Part shown: positions 39,525 to 47,664 of the stretch, piece after piece | Numbering within the stretch: the stretch's first letter is position 1 | Layout: each line of letters starts with the position of its first letter | Origin: Bog-473 sp963783965 | GTDB lineage: Bacteria; Actinomycetota; Acidimicrobiia; Acidimicrobiales; RAAP-2 | Direction of reading: 5' to 3' | DNA: 64,000 nucleotides | Assembly: GCA_963783965.1 (NCBI GenBank) | Contig: CAWAPQ010000013.1 | Location: forward strand, 1-64,000 | Made by a program: the position numbers and the translations under genes | Notes under the pieces: generated by a model | The model's input: only the letters and a program-made list of their open reading frames with translations | Databases searched by the model: none | What the model was told of the DNA's origin: nothing

Positions 39525-40371
39525 CGACGACGCGGGCCCGGCGCTGGGCCCGGTCGCTGGTGCGGGCGCTGCGCGTCCCTGGGCGGCGTGCTGCGGCCTC
39601 CTGCGATGGTGCTGATGGCGTCGGTGCCGGCGTCGGCGCTGCGCGGCCGCGGCGCCGCGCGGCGCCGGGGCCGCCGCCGACGCTCGGCACGGTGGTGATC
39701 CCCAACCTCGGCCCGGGCTACGCCGTGACCTCCCAGGGGCCGCTCAACGCCTCGCAGTTCGCCTCCGACGCGCCGGACCCGTCGGCGGCCGCCGGCGCGC
39801 TGTCCACCCTGGGCAAGACCATCTCGACCTACGAGCGGGTGTGGCAGGCCGACGGCGGCCTCAACCAGGTGCAGGACCTCCTCGTCCGCTTCCCCGACGC
39901 GGTGGGGGCCCAGGTGTTCCTGCAGGCCGCGCAGCACTCGCTCGAGTCGGGCGAGATCGTGAGCTCGGACCCGCTGCCGTCCATCCCGGGCGCCCGCCGC
40001 GTGACCTACTTCGCGGCGACCAACCAGGACGGTGTCGGCGAGGCCATCACCATGCGCGCCGGCGTCTACGTGGACCTGCTGTCGTTCTTCTCGGCGGCGT
40101 CGGGCAACGCGCAGCCCATCTCGCCCGCCAACGCCGAACGGGTGGCCCGGGCCCAGTACACGGCCATGGCGCAGGCGCCCGGTGGCGCCGGCAGCCACCG
40201 GCCGCGACCGCGACGCGCGGTCGGCGGCTCGGCACGCCAAGAAGGGCGTCTCGGGCGGCACCATCGTGGTGGCCGTGGTCGTCGTGGCCGTGCTGGCGCT
40301 GGCCGTGGCCACGCCCGCCTGTTGCGGCGGCGGCGGGCGGCGCGGGACGCCGCAGCCGCTGCGGCGCCTGA
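39521..40371 (+). CDS. membrane protein with extracytoplasmic domain, unknown function
   Basis: Not recognised. After a basic N-terminus with a hydrophobic stretch (corrected PPAMVLMASVPASAL) there is a soluble domain: GTVVIPNLGPGYAVTSQGPL, NASQFASDAPDPSAAAGALS, KTISTYERVWQADGGLNQVQ, DLLVRFPDAVGAQVFLQAAQ, HSLESGEIVSSDPLPSIPGA, VTYFAATNQDGVGEAITMRA, VYVDLLSFFSAASG, then ARAQYTAMAQAPGG and a C-terminal transmembrane helix (IVVAVVVVAVLALAVATP). A type I membrane layout with the domain outside. GTG at 39521 overlaps the metH stop (GTGA). Surplus bases near 39577, 39640-39660 and 40200. Convergent with the hydrolase; exact stop uncertain. Confidence 0.55.
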
Positions 40372-40394
40372 CCGGCGCGCCGCTGCCGGCGCCG

Positions 40395-41134
40395 TCAGGC
40401 GGCGACGCGGTTGACGATCTCCGCGAACACAGCGGGTGACGTCACGGGGAGCAGGTGGCCCGAGTCGAGGCGGATGACCTCGACCGGAGGCGGCAGCCGC
40501 TGCACCATGACCTCCTGCATCTCGGGCCGGATCGGGCGGTCCCGCTCGTTCAGCACGTAGGTGATGGGCACGCCGGCGGCGGCGGACCAGTGGACGGGCT
40601 GGAAGTAGTGGTGCACCGTGTCCGCGACCGAGCGCTCGGGATCGGTGACGAAGGCCAGCGTGGCGTCGTCGAGCGGGTCGCCACCGTAGGAGCGACGGAG
40701 CGCCTCGGGGTCGGAGGGCGCGGGCAGAGTGATCGACCGCCCGTCCTTCTCGGCGGCGCGCCACGGCCAGGCGCAGGCCGTCACGGTGCCGCTCCTGCAT
40801 GCACTCAATGCCGCACTCGCCCTCGGCCGGCACCAGCGCCGCGTTCAGGACGATCGCCCCCACCCGGCCGCCGAGGGCGGCGACCACGCCCGGCACGACC
40901 AGACCTCCCGAGGAGTGCGCCACCAGCGTGACCGGGCCGCTCCGGGGCGCCCGCCTCGACGTCGGCCACGACCGACGCCACCTCCTCGTCGACGGTCAAC
41001 GTCGGCCAGGTCCGCCGGCCGTGCCCGCCGGCCGGGCAGGTCGACGACCAGCGGCGGTCGCGTCGAGGAGCGGCACGAGGCGGTCCCAGAACGGCGCCGG
41101 TCGCGCCACCGCCGTGGATCAGCACCACGGTCAT
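40395..41134 (-). CDS. alpha/beta-fold hydrolase
   Basis: Serine hydrolase related to the EstA/plant MeSA-esterase-like group that begins directly at the first beta strand. Seen: MTVVLIHGGGATGA (oxyanion HGGG), LTVDEEVASVVADVEAGAP, LVAHSSGGLVVPGVVAALGG (nucleophile Ser), AIVLNAALVPAEGE, TVHHYFQPVHWSAAAGVPIT, YVLNERDRPIRPEMQEVM (acid Asp in the YVLNERD segment) and VIRLDSGHLLPVTSPAVFAE (catalytic His). About 245 residues. Surplus bases near 41095-41040, 40940-40950 and 40760. An alternative ATG lies ten codons upstream at 41164. Substrate unknown. Confidence 0.8.
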
Positions 41135-41239
41135 GACGGCGTCGGCTCCGGCGGTCGCTGGCATGGCGGCGGAGACTAGCGCCGGCGTCGGCGGGCACGA
41201 GCTCGCTCAGCCGGCGTGCGCCTCGGTAGGATCCGTCGC

Positions 41240-41651
41240 GTGACCTCGGTCGAGCGACACGGACCAGAGCGCGCCCATCACCGGGCTGTCGCACGTGCAG
41301 CTGCTGGTGTCCGACGTCGGCGCCAGTGCGAAGTGGTACAGCGCCGTGCTGGGCCTGGTCCCCTTCGCAGACGATCCCGACATCGGCTACGTCGCGCTGC
41401 AGCACCGCGGCGGGAGGTTCGTCGTGGTGCTGACCAGGGCGCCGACACCGCGCCGAGCGTCGGCCGGACCGGCCACTGACGGGCTGGACCATCTGGCGCT
41501 CGCCGTCCCCGACGGCGCCGCGCTCGAAGCCTGGGCCGCGCACCTGACCGAGGTCGGCATCGACCACGACGGCGTGGTGCTCGAAGGCGGACATCCCTCG
41601 CTGCAGCTCCGCGACCCCGACGGCATCGCCATCGAGCTGGTGGCGCCCTGA
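41240..41651 (+). CDS. VOC-family (glyoxalase-fold) protein
   Basis: About 136 residues with the vicinal-oxygen-chelate repeat. Seen: GLSHVQLLVSDVGASAKWYS (first His), AVLGLVPFADDPDIGYVALQ, GGRFVVVLTRAPTPRRA, GLDHLALAVPDGAALEAWAA (second His), VLEGGHPSLQLRDPDGIAIE (terminal Glu). GTG at 41240; one surplus base near 41253 (gtcg) lets the start join the conserved frame as VTSVSDTDQSAPITGLSHV. Convergent with the following small gene. Could be an isomerase, dioxygenase or resistance protein; no residue decides. Confidence 0.75.
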
Positions 41652-41664
41652 GGCCGTCGGCCCG

Positions 41665-42005
41665 TCAGCTCCAGTCGGTGATTCTGCGGAACCGCGACTT
41701 CTTCGTCGTCGCCGCGCTGGCACCGGCTCCTGGACCGCCTCGGCCCGATTGGCCCGCAGCCACGCCATGAGCCCTTCCCCGTCGTCGAAGACGATCTCCT
41801 GGTCGGTCTCCATCACGTAGAGGCGGACGGACTCGGCGTCGGCCGGTGACCGAGAATTCGATCTTGCCGTTGACGACGAAGCACCAGAGCGGCGTCGCGC
41901 CCGGCGTCGACCTCGGTTCGAGACGCCACCCGGGGCGGCCCCCGAGCAGATCGCAGGATCTCGTTCGTCGACGGCCCTCCGCCAGCGGTGCATGCGCAGC
42001 TCCAC
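41665..42005 (-). CDS. small conserved-looking soluble protein, unknown function
   Basis: I do not recognise the family. Corrected for three doubled bases, the minus strand reads VELRMHRWRRAVDE, ILDLLGGRPGWRLEPRSTPG or close to it, ATPLWCFVVNGKIEFSVT, ADAESVRLYVMETDQEIVFD, DGEGLMAWLRANRAEAVQ, and ends KKSRFRRITDWS. About 110 residues: beta strands (WCFVVNGKIEFSV, VRLYVMETDQEIVF) followed by a helix, so a compact alpha/beta domain. Start GTG at 42005 or ATG at 41993. Doublets near 41975, 41940, 41848 and 41730. It lies directly downstream of the PAP2 gene on the same strand and may be co-transcribed. Confidence 0.5.
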
Positions 42006-42047
42006 GTCTTCGGGCTCGTGGTCGGTCGGCGCAGCGGCCTGGCGCCG

Positions 42048-42705
42048 TCAGGCTACCTGTCCGGCACTGCCGCTCCTCAGACGCGCTCCGGCACGCGGCC
42101 GGCGCGCGGCGCACGGGCCGGCCCGGGCGCCGACGAAGGACGGCCGCTCCAGCGGTGACGACGCCCACGGACAGCAAGACGGAGCCGATGCGTCGAGCGG
42201 GGTGTGCCAGAAGGCGCCGACCACGGCCAACGACATCAGGAGAGTCCAGGCCGGCACCGAAGGACGAAGGTGATGACGCGGGCCACCTTCCCGAGCACCG
42301 GGTAGAGCGCGATCCACATGGCCAGCGCCGTCGCGCAGACCGCGGTGACGTTCCCCGAGGGGAAGCTGAGCGCCCCGCTGGAACCGCTCCTGGACCAGTG
42401 GCTTGACGATGTGCTCGCTGATCAGCAGGGCGGCGACGGCAAAGCCGGCGAGCACCCCGACCCGGAGCAGGATGCGGCGGAAGGCGCCGTAGACCACGCT
42501 GGCAATGAAGACGGCCGCAATGACCGGCACGGCGAGGAAGTCGGCCAAGTCGGCCCAGCGGTCGATGGCGCGGAGGATGACCCAGCAGCTGCATGGCGTG
42601 CCGCTCCAGGCGGTACGCGTTGAAGCCCCGGGACACGGCAAGGCCCAAGAGCGCCGTGGCGAGCAGGCTCACCAGGGCGACGACCGTGAGCCGGAGACGC
42701 GACAT
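42048..42705 (-). CDS. PAP2-superfamily membrane phosphatase
   Basis: Multi-pass membrane protein of the PAP2 (phosphatidic acid phosphatase type 2) family. Seen: N-terminal helix LTVVALVSLLATALLGLAVS, DRWADLADFLAVPVIAAVFI, IASVVYGAFRRILLRVGVLA, SEHIVKPLVQERF (motif 1 region), LSFPSGNVTAVCATALAMWI (motif 2, with Asn where the family has His), and AVVGAFWHTPLD followed by SVLLSVGVVTAGAAV (motif 3 H-x-x-x-D). About 218 residues. Surplus bases near 42590, 42375, 42260 and 42195. ATG at 42705. Substrate could be a lipid or polyprenyl phosphate; the Asn change makes full activity uncertain. Confidence 0.75.
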
Positions 42706-43030
42706 GGACGCCAACGCTACGTGCCACGAGGGACCTTCGTTTTCACGTCCCCGAATCGAATCGGATCGTCGCGGTGCCCCACCCTTGGCTGCCCGCCAAG
42801 ACGCGACACAGACGAGCCGAGCGCACGCTCCCTCGAGTTCGCTTGCGTCCTGGCCCAATGCTCCCTGGCTCCGTCAATGTACCTCGCTCCCCCTTTGATC
42901 TCGAAAGCTGTGTTCTCATACGAAGAACGGTCTGCGAGATGGCCCCGGGTCGTCGACCTGTGTCATACCTGAGCCGTTTGCCGGCGCGGCCAAGAGCTAT
43001 GGTGACACGCACCCGTGCAAGGAGGACATC
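42706..43030. other. gene-free interval between divergent genes
   Basis: I see no gene here. It separates the minus-strand PAP2 gene from the plus-strand VOC gene, so it should hold two promoters. Stretches near 42890-42930 are less GC-rich than the surroundings. A clear AAGGAGG ends at about 43025, the ribosome site for the VOC start GTG at 43031. No repeat or hairpin stands out. Confidence 0.5.
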
Positions 43031-43427
43031 GTGCCCGAATTCCCCGGCGTCACTCACGTCGCGCTCACCGTCTCCGACGTTGACCGCAGTCGTCCCTGGT
43101 ATCAGAGCCTCATCGGGAGCCCGCCGGTGATCGACGAGGACACGGGTGCCTTCCATCATGTTGTGTGGCTCCTCGGGGGCCAGACGCTGGTGGGCATCCA
43201 CCAGTTCCCCGATCCCCACGGCTCGGACCCGTTCGACGAGCGCCGGCCCGGGTCTGGACCACGTGGCCTTCGCCTGCGCGAACCGCGGCGAGCTCGAGCA
43301 GTGGGAGACGAAGCTCAACGAGCTGGGCATTGAGAACGGTGGTGTGGTCGACGCCCCCTACGGTTCGGGCCTCTCGTTCCGCGATCCCGACAACATCGCA
43401 CTCGAGTTCTTCGCCCCGCCGGGCTGA
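43031..43427 (+). CDS. VOC-family (glyoxalase-fold) protein
   Basis: About 131 residues. Seen: GVTHVALTVSDVDRSRPWYQ (first metal His), VIDEDTGAFHHVVWLLGGQT, LVGIHQFPDPHGSDPFDERR, GLDHVAFACANRGELEQWET (second His), GGVVDAPYGSGLSFRDPDN and IALEFFAPPG (terminal Glu). A full set of VOC metal ligands is present. GTG at 43031 is preceded by AAGGAGG. One surplus base near 43252 (cccg) breaks the frame. Similar to the VOC at 41240 but not a close copy. Enzymatic activity unknown. Confidence 0.8.
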
Positions 43428-43460
43428 CGCCGTCGGCCAGGCGCCGCGACAACGCCCGGT

Positions 43461-43875
43461 TCACCGGGCCGACAGGTCCCCTCGGTTGCCGCGCAACGCG
43501 AGCTTCCAAGCCCTCCACGTCGGCGACGGTCACGGTGAGCGCCGAATGGCCGCTTCCACGCAGCGTCGATCGCACTTTCTCGGAGAAGTGGATGCAGACG
43601 CCGCTCTTGCGGTTCGTTCCGAAGGTCAAGCCGTCGTCGGCGAAGGACATGCGGACCCCGCAGGCCGTCCACCAGCGGTAGTCCCTGGTGATGTGCGCTC
43701 CCGCGATGTTCGACCGCGCCGTCGCGAGCTTCACGAAACCGAACGTCGCGACGAGAAGCCCGTCCGCCGTGAGGGTGACCCCGTCTCGCGACGGCCTGAG
43801 GAGGAAGGGCAGCAGCACGGGCAGATAGCGTCGGTCGATGGCATAGCCGAAGTGCTGCGTGACTCCGCCCGTCAC
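43461..43875 (-). CDS. conserved actinobacterial-type protein with PH-like fold, unknown function
   Basis: No named function. Seen: HFGYAIDRRYLPVLLPFLLR, PSRDGVTLTADGLLVATFGF, KLATARSNIAGAHITRDYRW, WTACGVRMSFADDGLTFGTN, RKSGVCIHFSEKVRSTLRGS and GHSALTVTVADVEGL. The alternating beta strands with DGVTLTADGLLVATFG and a final GHSALTVTVAD helix resemble the bacterial PH-like domain. About 137 residues. Surplus base near 43505; the corrected C-terminus would be LALRGNRGDLSAR, ending at 43461. GTG at 43875 overlaps the TGA of the tiny upstream gene (GTGA), so the two are translationally coupled. Confidence 0.6.
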
Positions 43876-44024
43876 CCCGCGACCGTGCTCGTCTCGCCCG
43901 GGTCGTCGTGCCTGAACATGTGCAACGTGGTCCCACAGTGACCGCAATAGACCACGTGCAGCGACACCGGATCGACCTGCTCGTCGTCGGCAGGAACCGA
44001 CAGGGGGCGGAATCGTGCCGTCAC
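43872..44024 (-). CDS. 50-residue C-x-x-C protein, translationally coupled to the PH-like gene
   Basis: A short minus-strand gene: VTARFRPLSVPADDEQVDPV followed by SLHVVYCGHCGTTLHMFRHD and ending ETSTVAG. The YCGHCGTTL segment is a zinc-knuckle-like C-x-x-C; only one pair is present, so a dimer or a disulfide or metal partner would be needed. GTG at 44024, TGA at 43872-43874 overlapping the next GTG. The exact overlap, in-frame coding and intact frame argue that it is a real gene. Function unknown; possibly a small partner of the PH-like protein. Confidence 0.55.
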   Translation of the reverse strand: MTARFRPLSVPADDEQVDPVSLHVVYCGHCGTTLHMFRHDDPGETSTVAG

Positions 44025-44070
44025 GCTGAGGAGCGCGCCGCAGCCTGGGCAAGACGGAACCCTCGGAGGC

Positions 44071-44565
44071 TCAGCCCGGCGACGTTGGCTCCTCTGGCTC
44101 TTCGAGGCGCCGGCCGGACGGCGTCTCGGATGCGCCCGTCATGAGGTCGTTCACGGCCTGGCGCACCCGGAGCAGATCGACGCCGAGGTCGGCGAGCACC
44201 CGTGCCGCCACACCATCTCCCTCTCGCGCCAGGCCGAGGAGTATGTGTTCGGTTCCGATGTAGCTGTGGTTGAGCTGGAGCGCTTCACGGAGCGAGAGCT
44301 CGAGCACCTTCTTGGCCCGCGGCGTGAACGGAGGCGAATCGTTCGGGGCACTGCCCGATGCCCCGATCATCTCCACGACCTTCTCTCGGACGACCTCGAA
44401 AGAGACCCCGAGTCGCCGCAGCGCCTCCGCCCCCATGCCATCGCCCTCGCGGATGACTCCGAGGAGAATGTGCTCGGTGCCGATGAACGAGTGATTGAGC
44501 AGGCGTGCTTCCTCCTGAGCGAAGGTCAGCACCCGCCGTGCCCGGTCGGTGAAGCGTTCGAACAC
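44071..44565 (-). CDS. stand-alone Clp N-terminal-domain protein
   Basis: 164 residues made only of the Clp_N double repeat, as in the N-terminal domain of ClpC. Seen: MFERFTDRARRVLTFAQEEA, LLNHSFIGTEHILLGVIREG, MGAEAL..RRLGVSFEVVREKV in the first repeat, then PFTPRAKKVLELSLREALQL, NHSYIGTEHILLGLAREGDG in the second. No AAA+ ATPase follows, and the C-terminus (SGRRLEEPEEPTSPG) is a short acidic tail. Such proteins are thought to bind Clp substrates or adaptors and modulate ClpCP. Intact, ATG at 44565. It is divergent from nothing upstream within 65 bases of the acyl-CoA dehydrogenase stop. Confidence 0.88.
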   Translation of the reverse strand: MFERFTDRARRVLTFAQEEARLLNHSFIGTEHILLGVIREGDGMGAEALRRLGVSFEVVREKVVEMIGASGSAPNDSPPFTPRAKKVLELSLREALQLNHSYIGTEHILLGLAREGDGVAARVLADLGVDLLRVRQAVNDLMTGASETPSGRRLEEPEEPTSPG

Positions 44566-44631
44566 ACCTCCAAGGCTACTGTCCGGGCCTTCCCGGCGCA
44601 GGAGAGCCGGCCATCGGCGACTGGAACGGTT

Positions 44632-45789
44632 TCAACGCGGTGCGCGGGGCATCCCCAGCCCAATCATGGCAATGATGTCCCGCTGCACCTCGTTCGTCCC
44701 GCCGCCGAAGGTGAAGATGGTCTGGCTCCGGGCCTGGTTCTCCAGGCGGCCCCGAAGAATCGCACCTGGTGATCCCTCCATCAGGTACCCCGCTTGTCCG
44801 ACCACTTCGAGCAGGAGTCGATAGACCTCGAGCGAGAGCTCGGTCCCGTAGACCTTCGTGGCCGAGGCATCGGCGGGGTTCAGCCCCTTGCCGGAGGCCC
44901 ACGCCACTTTCCAGTTCAACAGCTTGAGGACGTCGACCTTGGCGTGCGCTTTGGCCAGCATGATCTGGACCCACTCGTGATCCAGCACGGTGCGCCCGTC
45001 CCGGAGCCGGTGCTCCTGCGCCCAGCGGCGAACGTCCGTCAGGCTCCGCAAGAGCCCGGAGGCCGGGCAGATCGCCACACGTTCATGGTTCAGCTGGTTG
45101 GTGATGAGCTTCCAGCCCTGGTTCTCGGACCCGACGAGGTTCTCTGCCGGAACACGAACGTCCTCGTAGAACGTCGTGCTGGTGATGTCGCCCGCAATGG
45201 TGGGGAGTGGCGTCCAATGGAACCCCGGTGCGTCCACCGGAACGATGAACACCGAGAGGCCCTTGTGCTTGGGCGCTTCGGGATCGGTCCGTGCCGCCAG
45301 CCAGACGTAGTCCGCATATTGGATCGCGCTGGTGAAGATCTTCTGGCCGTTGATCACGTACTCGTCCCCGTCGCGCACCGCTCGCGTCTTGAGCGAGGCC
45401 AGGTCGGTGCCGGCCGACGGCTCGGTGTAGCCGATGGAGAAGTGCACCTCTCCCTTCAGGATTCCGGGGAGGATTCGTTCCTTTTGTTCGTCGGTGCCGA
45501 GGGCCATGAGCGTCGGGCCCACGCTGTTCAGCGTCAGGAGCGGGAGCGGCACGCCCGCCCAGTGCGACTCCTCGACGAAGATCATCTGGTCGACGGGCCC
45601 TCTGGCCTGCCCGCCGTACTCCAGTGGCCACCCCAGCCCGAGCCAGCCGTCCTGCCCCATCCGGCGGACGTAGCGGATGTAGGACGGCTCGTCCGAAGCC
45701 GAGTCCTCGATTTCGGCGACGAGGCGCTCAAAATACCCGCGGAGCTGCTGTTGCAGGCTCCGTTGTTCCTCGGTCAACTCCAGGTACAC
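44632..45789 (-). CDS. acyl-CoA dehydrogenase (FadE type)
   Basis: FAD-dependent alpha,beta-dehydrogenation of an acyl-CoA. Intact, 385 residues. Seen: LTEEQRSLQQQLRGYFERLV, LGLGWPLEYGGQARGPVDQM, IGYTEPSAGTDLASLKTRAV (FAD motif), GQKIFTSAIQYADYVWLAAR, STTFYEDVRVPAENLVGSEN, VAWASGKGLNPADASATKVY, and C-terminal FTFGGGTNEVQRDIIAMIGL. The end motif G-G-T-N-E-V-Q is that of FadE proteins from steroid and acyl degradation. The ATG is at 45789. The start lies only about 110 bases from the divergent membrane-protein gene. Substrate chain not deducible. Confidence 0.9.
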   Translation of the reverse strand: MYLELTEEQRSLQQQLRGYFERLVAEIEDSASDEPSYIRYVRRMGQDGWLGLGWPLEYGGQARGPVDQMIFVEESHWAGVPLPLLTLNSVGPTLMALGTDEQKERILPGILKGEVHFSIGYTEPSAGTDLASLKTRAVRDGDEYVINGQKIFTSAIQYADYVWLAARTDPEAPKHKGLSVFIVPVDAPGFHWTPLPTIAGDITSTTFYEDVRVPAENLVGSENQGWKLITNQLNHERVAICPASGLLRSLTDVRRWAQEHRLRDGRTVLDHEWVQIMLAKAHAKVDVLKLLNWKVAWASGKGLNPADASATKVYGTELSLEVYRLLLEVVGQAGYLMEGSPGAILRGRLENQARSQTIFTFGGGTNEVQRDIIAMIGLGMPRAPR

Positions 45790-45900
45790 GTGGCCTCCGG
45801 CCGTGATCCTCGTCCGCCTTTGAGGGCATTATGGCGGGGACGGACCGTCTCACGCCTCGCATGATCGTGGACGGGCAGAATCGCAGCCAGGGAGGGATCG

Positions 45901-46467
45901 ATGGCGAGTGCAATGGTGTTCGTGGATGACGCTGTGCTGGGGTATCTCCCGCCCCTCTGCGCCAAGACCGGGGACGAAACCCCCGATCGCCTGGTGATGA
46001 CGGTTCCCGTGGGCCGGAGTGAGGGGTTGGGCATCGCGTGGCTGCTCCTTCTCGCCGGTCCACTCGGGTGGCTTGGCCTGTTCCTGTACGCCGCTCTGCG
46101 ACGCGAGGAGAACCTCACCGTGCGGTTGCCCTACTGCGACGCGGCCTACAACGACCTCGTGCGAGCCCGCCGGGCGCGTCGCAATGCGGGCATCGCCACA
46201 GTCGTTTTTGCTCTCATGGCGCTGGCGGTCGTCATCCCCGAGACCTACTTCGCGCATGCCGCCGCGGCTGCCTTGGGTGTGCTGGCGATGGGATGCTTCC
46301 TCGTCTTCGTCGGGGAGACGTTCCACGTCCGCCGGGCCGCCGTTCGAGTTCAGCTCGATGGATCGCGACGATGGGTCACGTTGTCGAGGATCAGCGATCC
46401 ACTGGCGGAGGCCATCAAGCGGTCGCAACGCAACCAACGACGCATGGACGTCTCCACAACTCCCTAG
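45901..46467 (+). CDS. membrane protein with N-terminal Cys-Lys-Thr-Gly motif, unknown function
   Basis: 188 residues, intact. The N-terminal cytoplasmic-looking segment has VLGYLPPLCAKTGDETPDRL, a short CAKTG pattern seen in actinobacterial membrane proteins of unknown role. Then two hydrophobic segments: WLLLLAGPLGWLGLFLYAAL and VVFALMALAVVIPETYFA, continuing into AALGVLAMGCFLVFV, joined by a loop TVRLPYCDAAYNDLVRARR. The C-terminus is soluble and basic (KRSQRNQRRMD). Start ATG at 45901. Convergent with the DyP peroxidase, whose stop lies 34 bases beyond. No assigned function. Confidence 0.7.
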   Translation: MASAMVFVDDAVLGYLPPLCAKTGDETPDRLVMTVPVGRSEGLGIAWLLLLAGPLGWLGLFLYAALRREENLTVRLPYCDAAYNDLVRARRARRNAGIATVVFALMALAVVIPETYFAHAAAAALGVLAMGCFLVFVGETFHVRRAAVRVQLDGSRRWVTLSRISDPLAEAIKRSQRNQRRMDVSTTP

Positions 46468-46500
46468 CAGCACCGGCCGGAGGATCGTTCTTCTCCGCCG

Positions 46501-47577
46501 CTAGGCCCGGTTGGCTCCGAGCCCACCGATGCCGAGCGATCCGTCCATGACCCCCTCGCCCGGAAGGTCGTCTTCGCCTGACGCAGCCGAATCCGAACCG
46601 TTCTCGTCCCCCGCCCACGGCGGAGGATCGTCGAGAAAGTCCGAAGTCGGCACGAAGAACAGTGTCCCGGTGACTGCGGTCGAGAAATCGAGGATGCGGT
46701 CGTAGTTGCCAGGCGGATCGCCGAGGAACATGTGCTGGAGCATCAACTCGGTGACCGACGGGGTCGCGGCGTACCCGATGAAGTAGGTACCGAACTCCCC
46801 GGCACCCAACGACCCGAATGGCATGTTCTCCCGCAGGATCTGACGCTGGGTGCCATCGGGTTCAATAATGGTGTTGAGCGCGACGTGCGAGTTGGAGGGT
46901 TTGACCTCATCGTCCATCTCCACGTTGGAGAGTTTGGCCCGCCCGATCACCCGTTCCTGCTCCTCGACGGTCAGGGCGTCCCAGGCGGCCAAGTCGTGCA
47001 GGTACTTCTGCACGACGACGTAGCTCCCGCCGGCGAATGCCGGGTCCTCGGCATCGAGGGTCACCGCGAGTGCCGCCGCTTGCCCGGTCGGATTCTCCGT
47101 CCCGTCGACGAATCCCAACAGATCCCTCTCGTCGAAATACTTGAACCCGTGGATCTCGTCGACCACCGTGGCCGCGCCCGACAGACGCCCCACCACCAAG
47201 GACGCCAGTTCCCAGCAGAGATCCATCGTCGCGGATCGGATGTGGAACAAGAGATCGCCGGGAGTGGAGACCGCCTGGTGCCGATCGCCGACCAACGCCC
47301 GGAACGGGTGCAACTCAGCGGGCCGGGGACCCGCGAAGAGACGATCCCAAGCAGCCGATCCCACTCCCGTCACCATGGCGAGCCCACCCTCCGGAGAGCG
47401 GAAGGACACCGTCCGGACCAGTCCCGTCAGATCGGCGAGCAAGTCGTAGACCACTGACTCGCCGCCGTCATCGATCGTCAGGACCAAGATGACGGCACTC
47501 GCCGTGAGCGGGGTGAGCACGGGCTGGGCCACCGGTGGTCCCGCAACGGCCTCGGGACTCTGCGAGACATTCGCCAT
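46501..47577 (-). CDS. DyP-type peroxidase with encapsulin-targeting peptide
   Basis: Heme peroxidase of the dye-decolorising class. Seen: FRSPEGGLAMVTGVGSAAWD, DLLFHIRSATMDLCWELASL, HGFKYFDERDLLGFVDGTEN (the DyP G-x-x-D-G catalytic Asp motif), GGSYVVVQKYLHDLAAWDAL, RENMPFGSLGAGEFGTYFIG and LQHMFLGDPPGNYDRILDF. The C-terminal end, after an acidic linker (GDENGSDSAASGEDDLPGEG), is DGSLGIGGLGANRA, which matches the loading peptide of encapsulin cargo proteins (D-G-S-L-G-I-G). No encapsulin shell gene is visible in the window. ATG at 47577 preferred over 47613 because ERPERKPSS looks untypical. About 358 residues. Confidence 0.9.
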   Translation of the reverse strand: MANVSQSPEAVAGPPVAQPVLTPLTASAVILVLTIDDGGESVVYDLLADLTGLVRTVSFRSPEGGLAMVTGVGSAAWDRLFAGPRPAELHPFRALVGDRHQAVSTPGDLLFHIRSATMDLCWELASLVVGRLSGAATVVDEIHGFKYFDERDLLGFVDGTENPTGQAAALAVTLDAEDPAFAGGSYVVVQKYLHDLAAWDALTVEEQERVIGRAKLSNVEMDDEVKPSNSHVALNTIIEPDGTQRQILRENMPFGSLGAGEFGTYFIGYAATPSVTELMLQHMFLGDPPGNYDRILDFSTAVTGTLFFVPTSDFLDDPPPWAGDENGSDSAASGEDDLPGEGVMDGSLGIGGLGANRA

Positions 47578-47664
47578 CGTCGTGCTACTCGGCTTCCTCT
47601 CCGGGCGTTCCACGTGGCCATGACGGCCCGCGGGACAGGTCCACGGGGAGCGTAGCGGTCGCGC

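Noticed and set aside
978..43500. Programmed ribosomal frameshifting or pervasive pseudogenes as the cause of the many breaks
   Set aside because: Breaks occur in dozens of unrelated genes with no slippery heptamer or shared downstream structure, and reading through one extra third-position base restores normal proteins each time. Consensus artefact is simpler.
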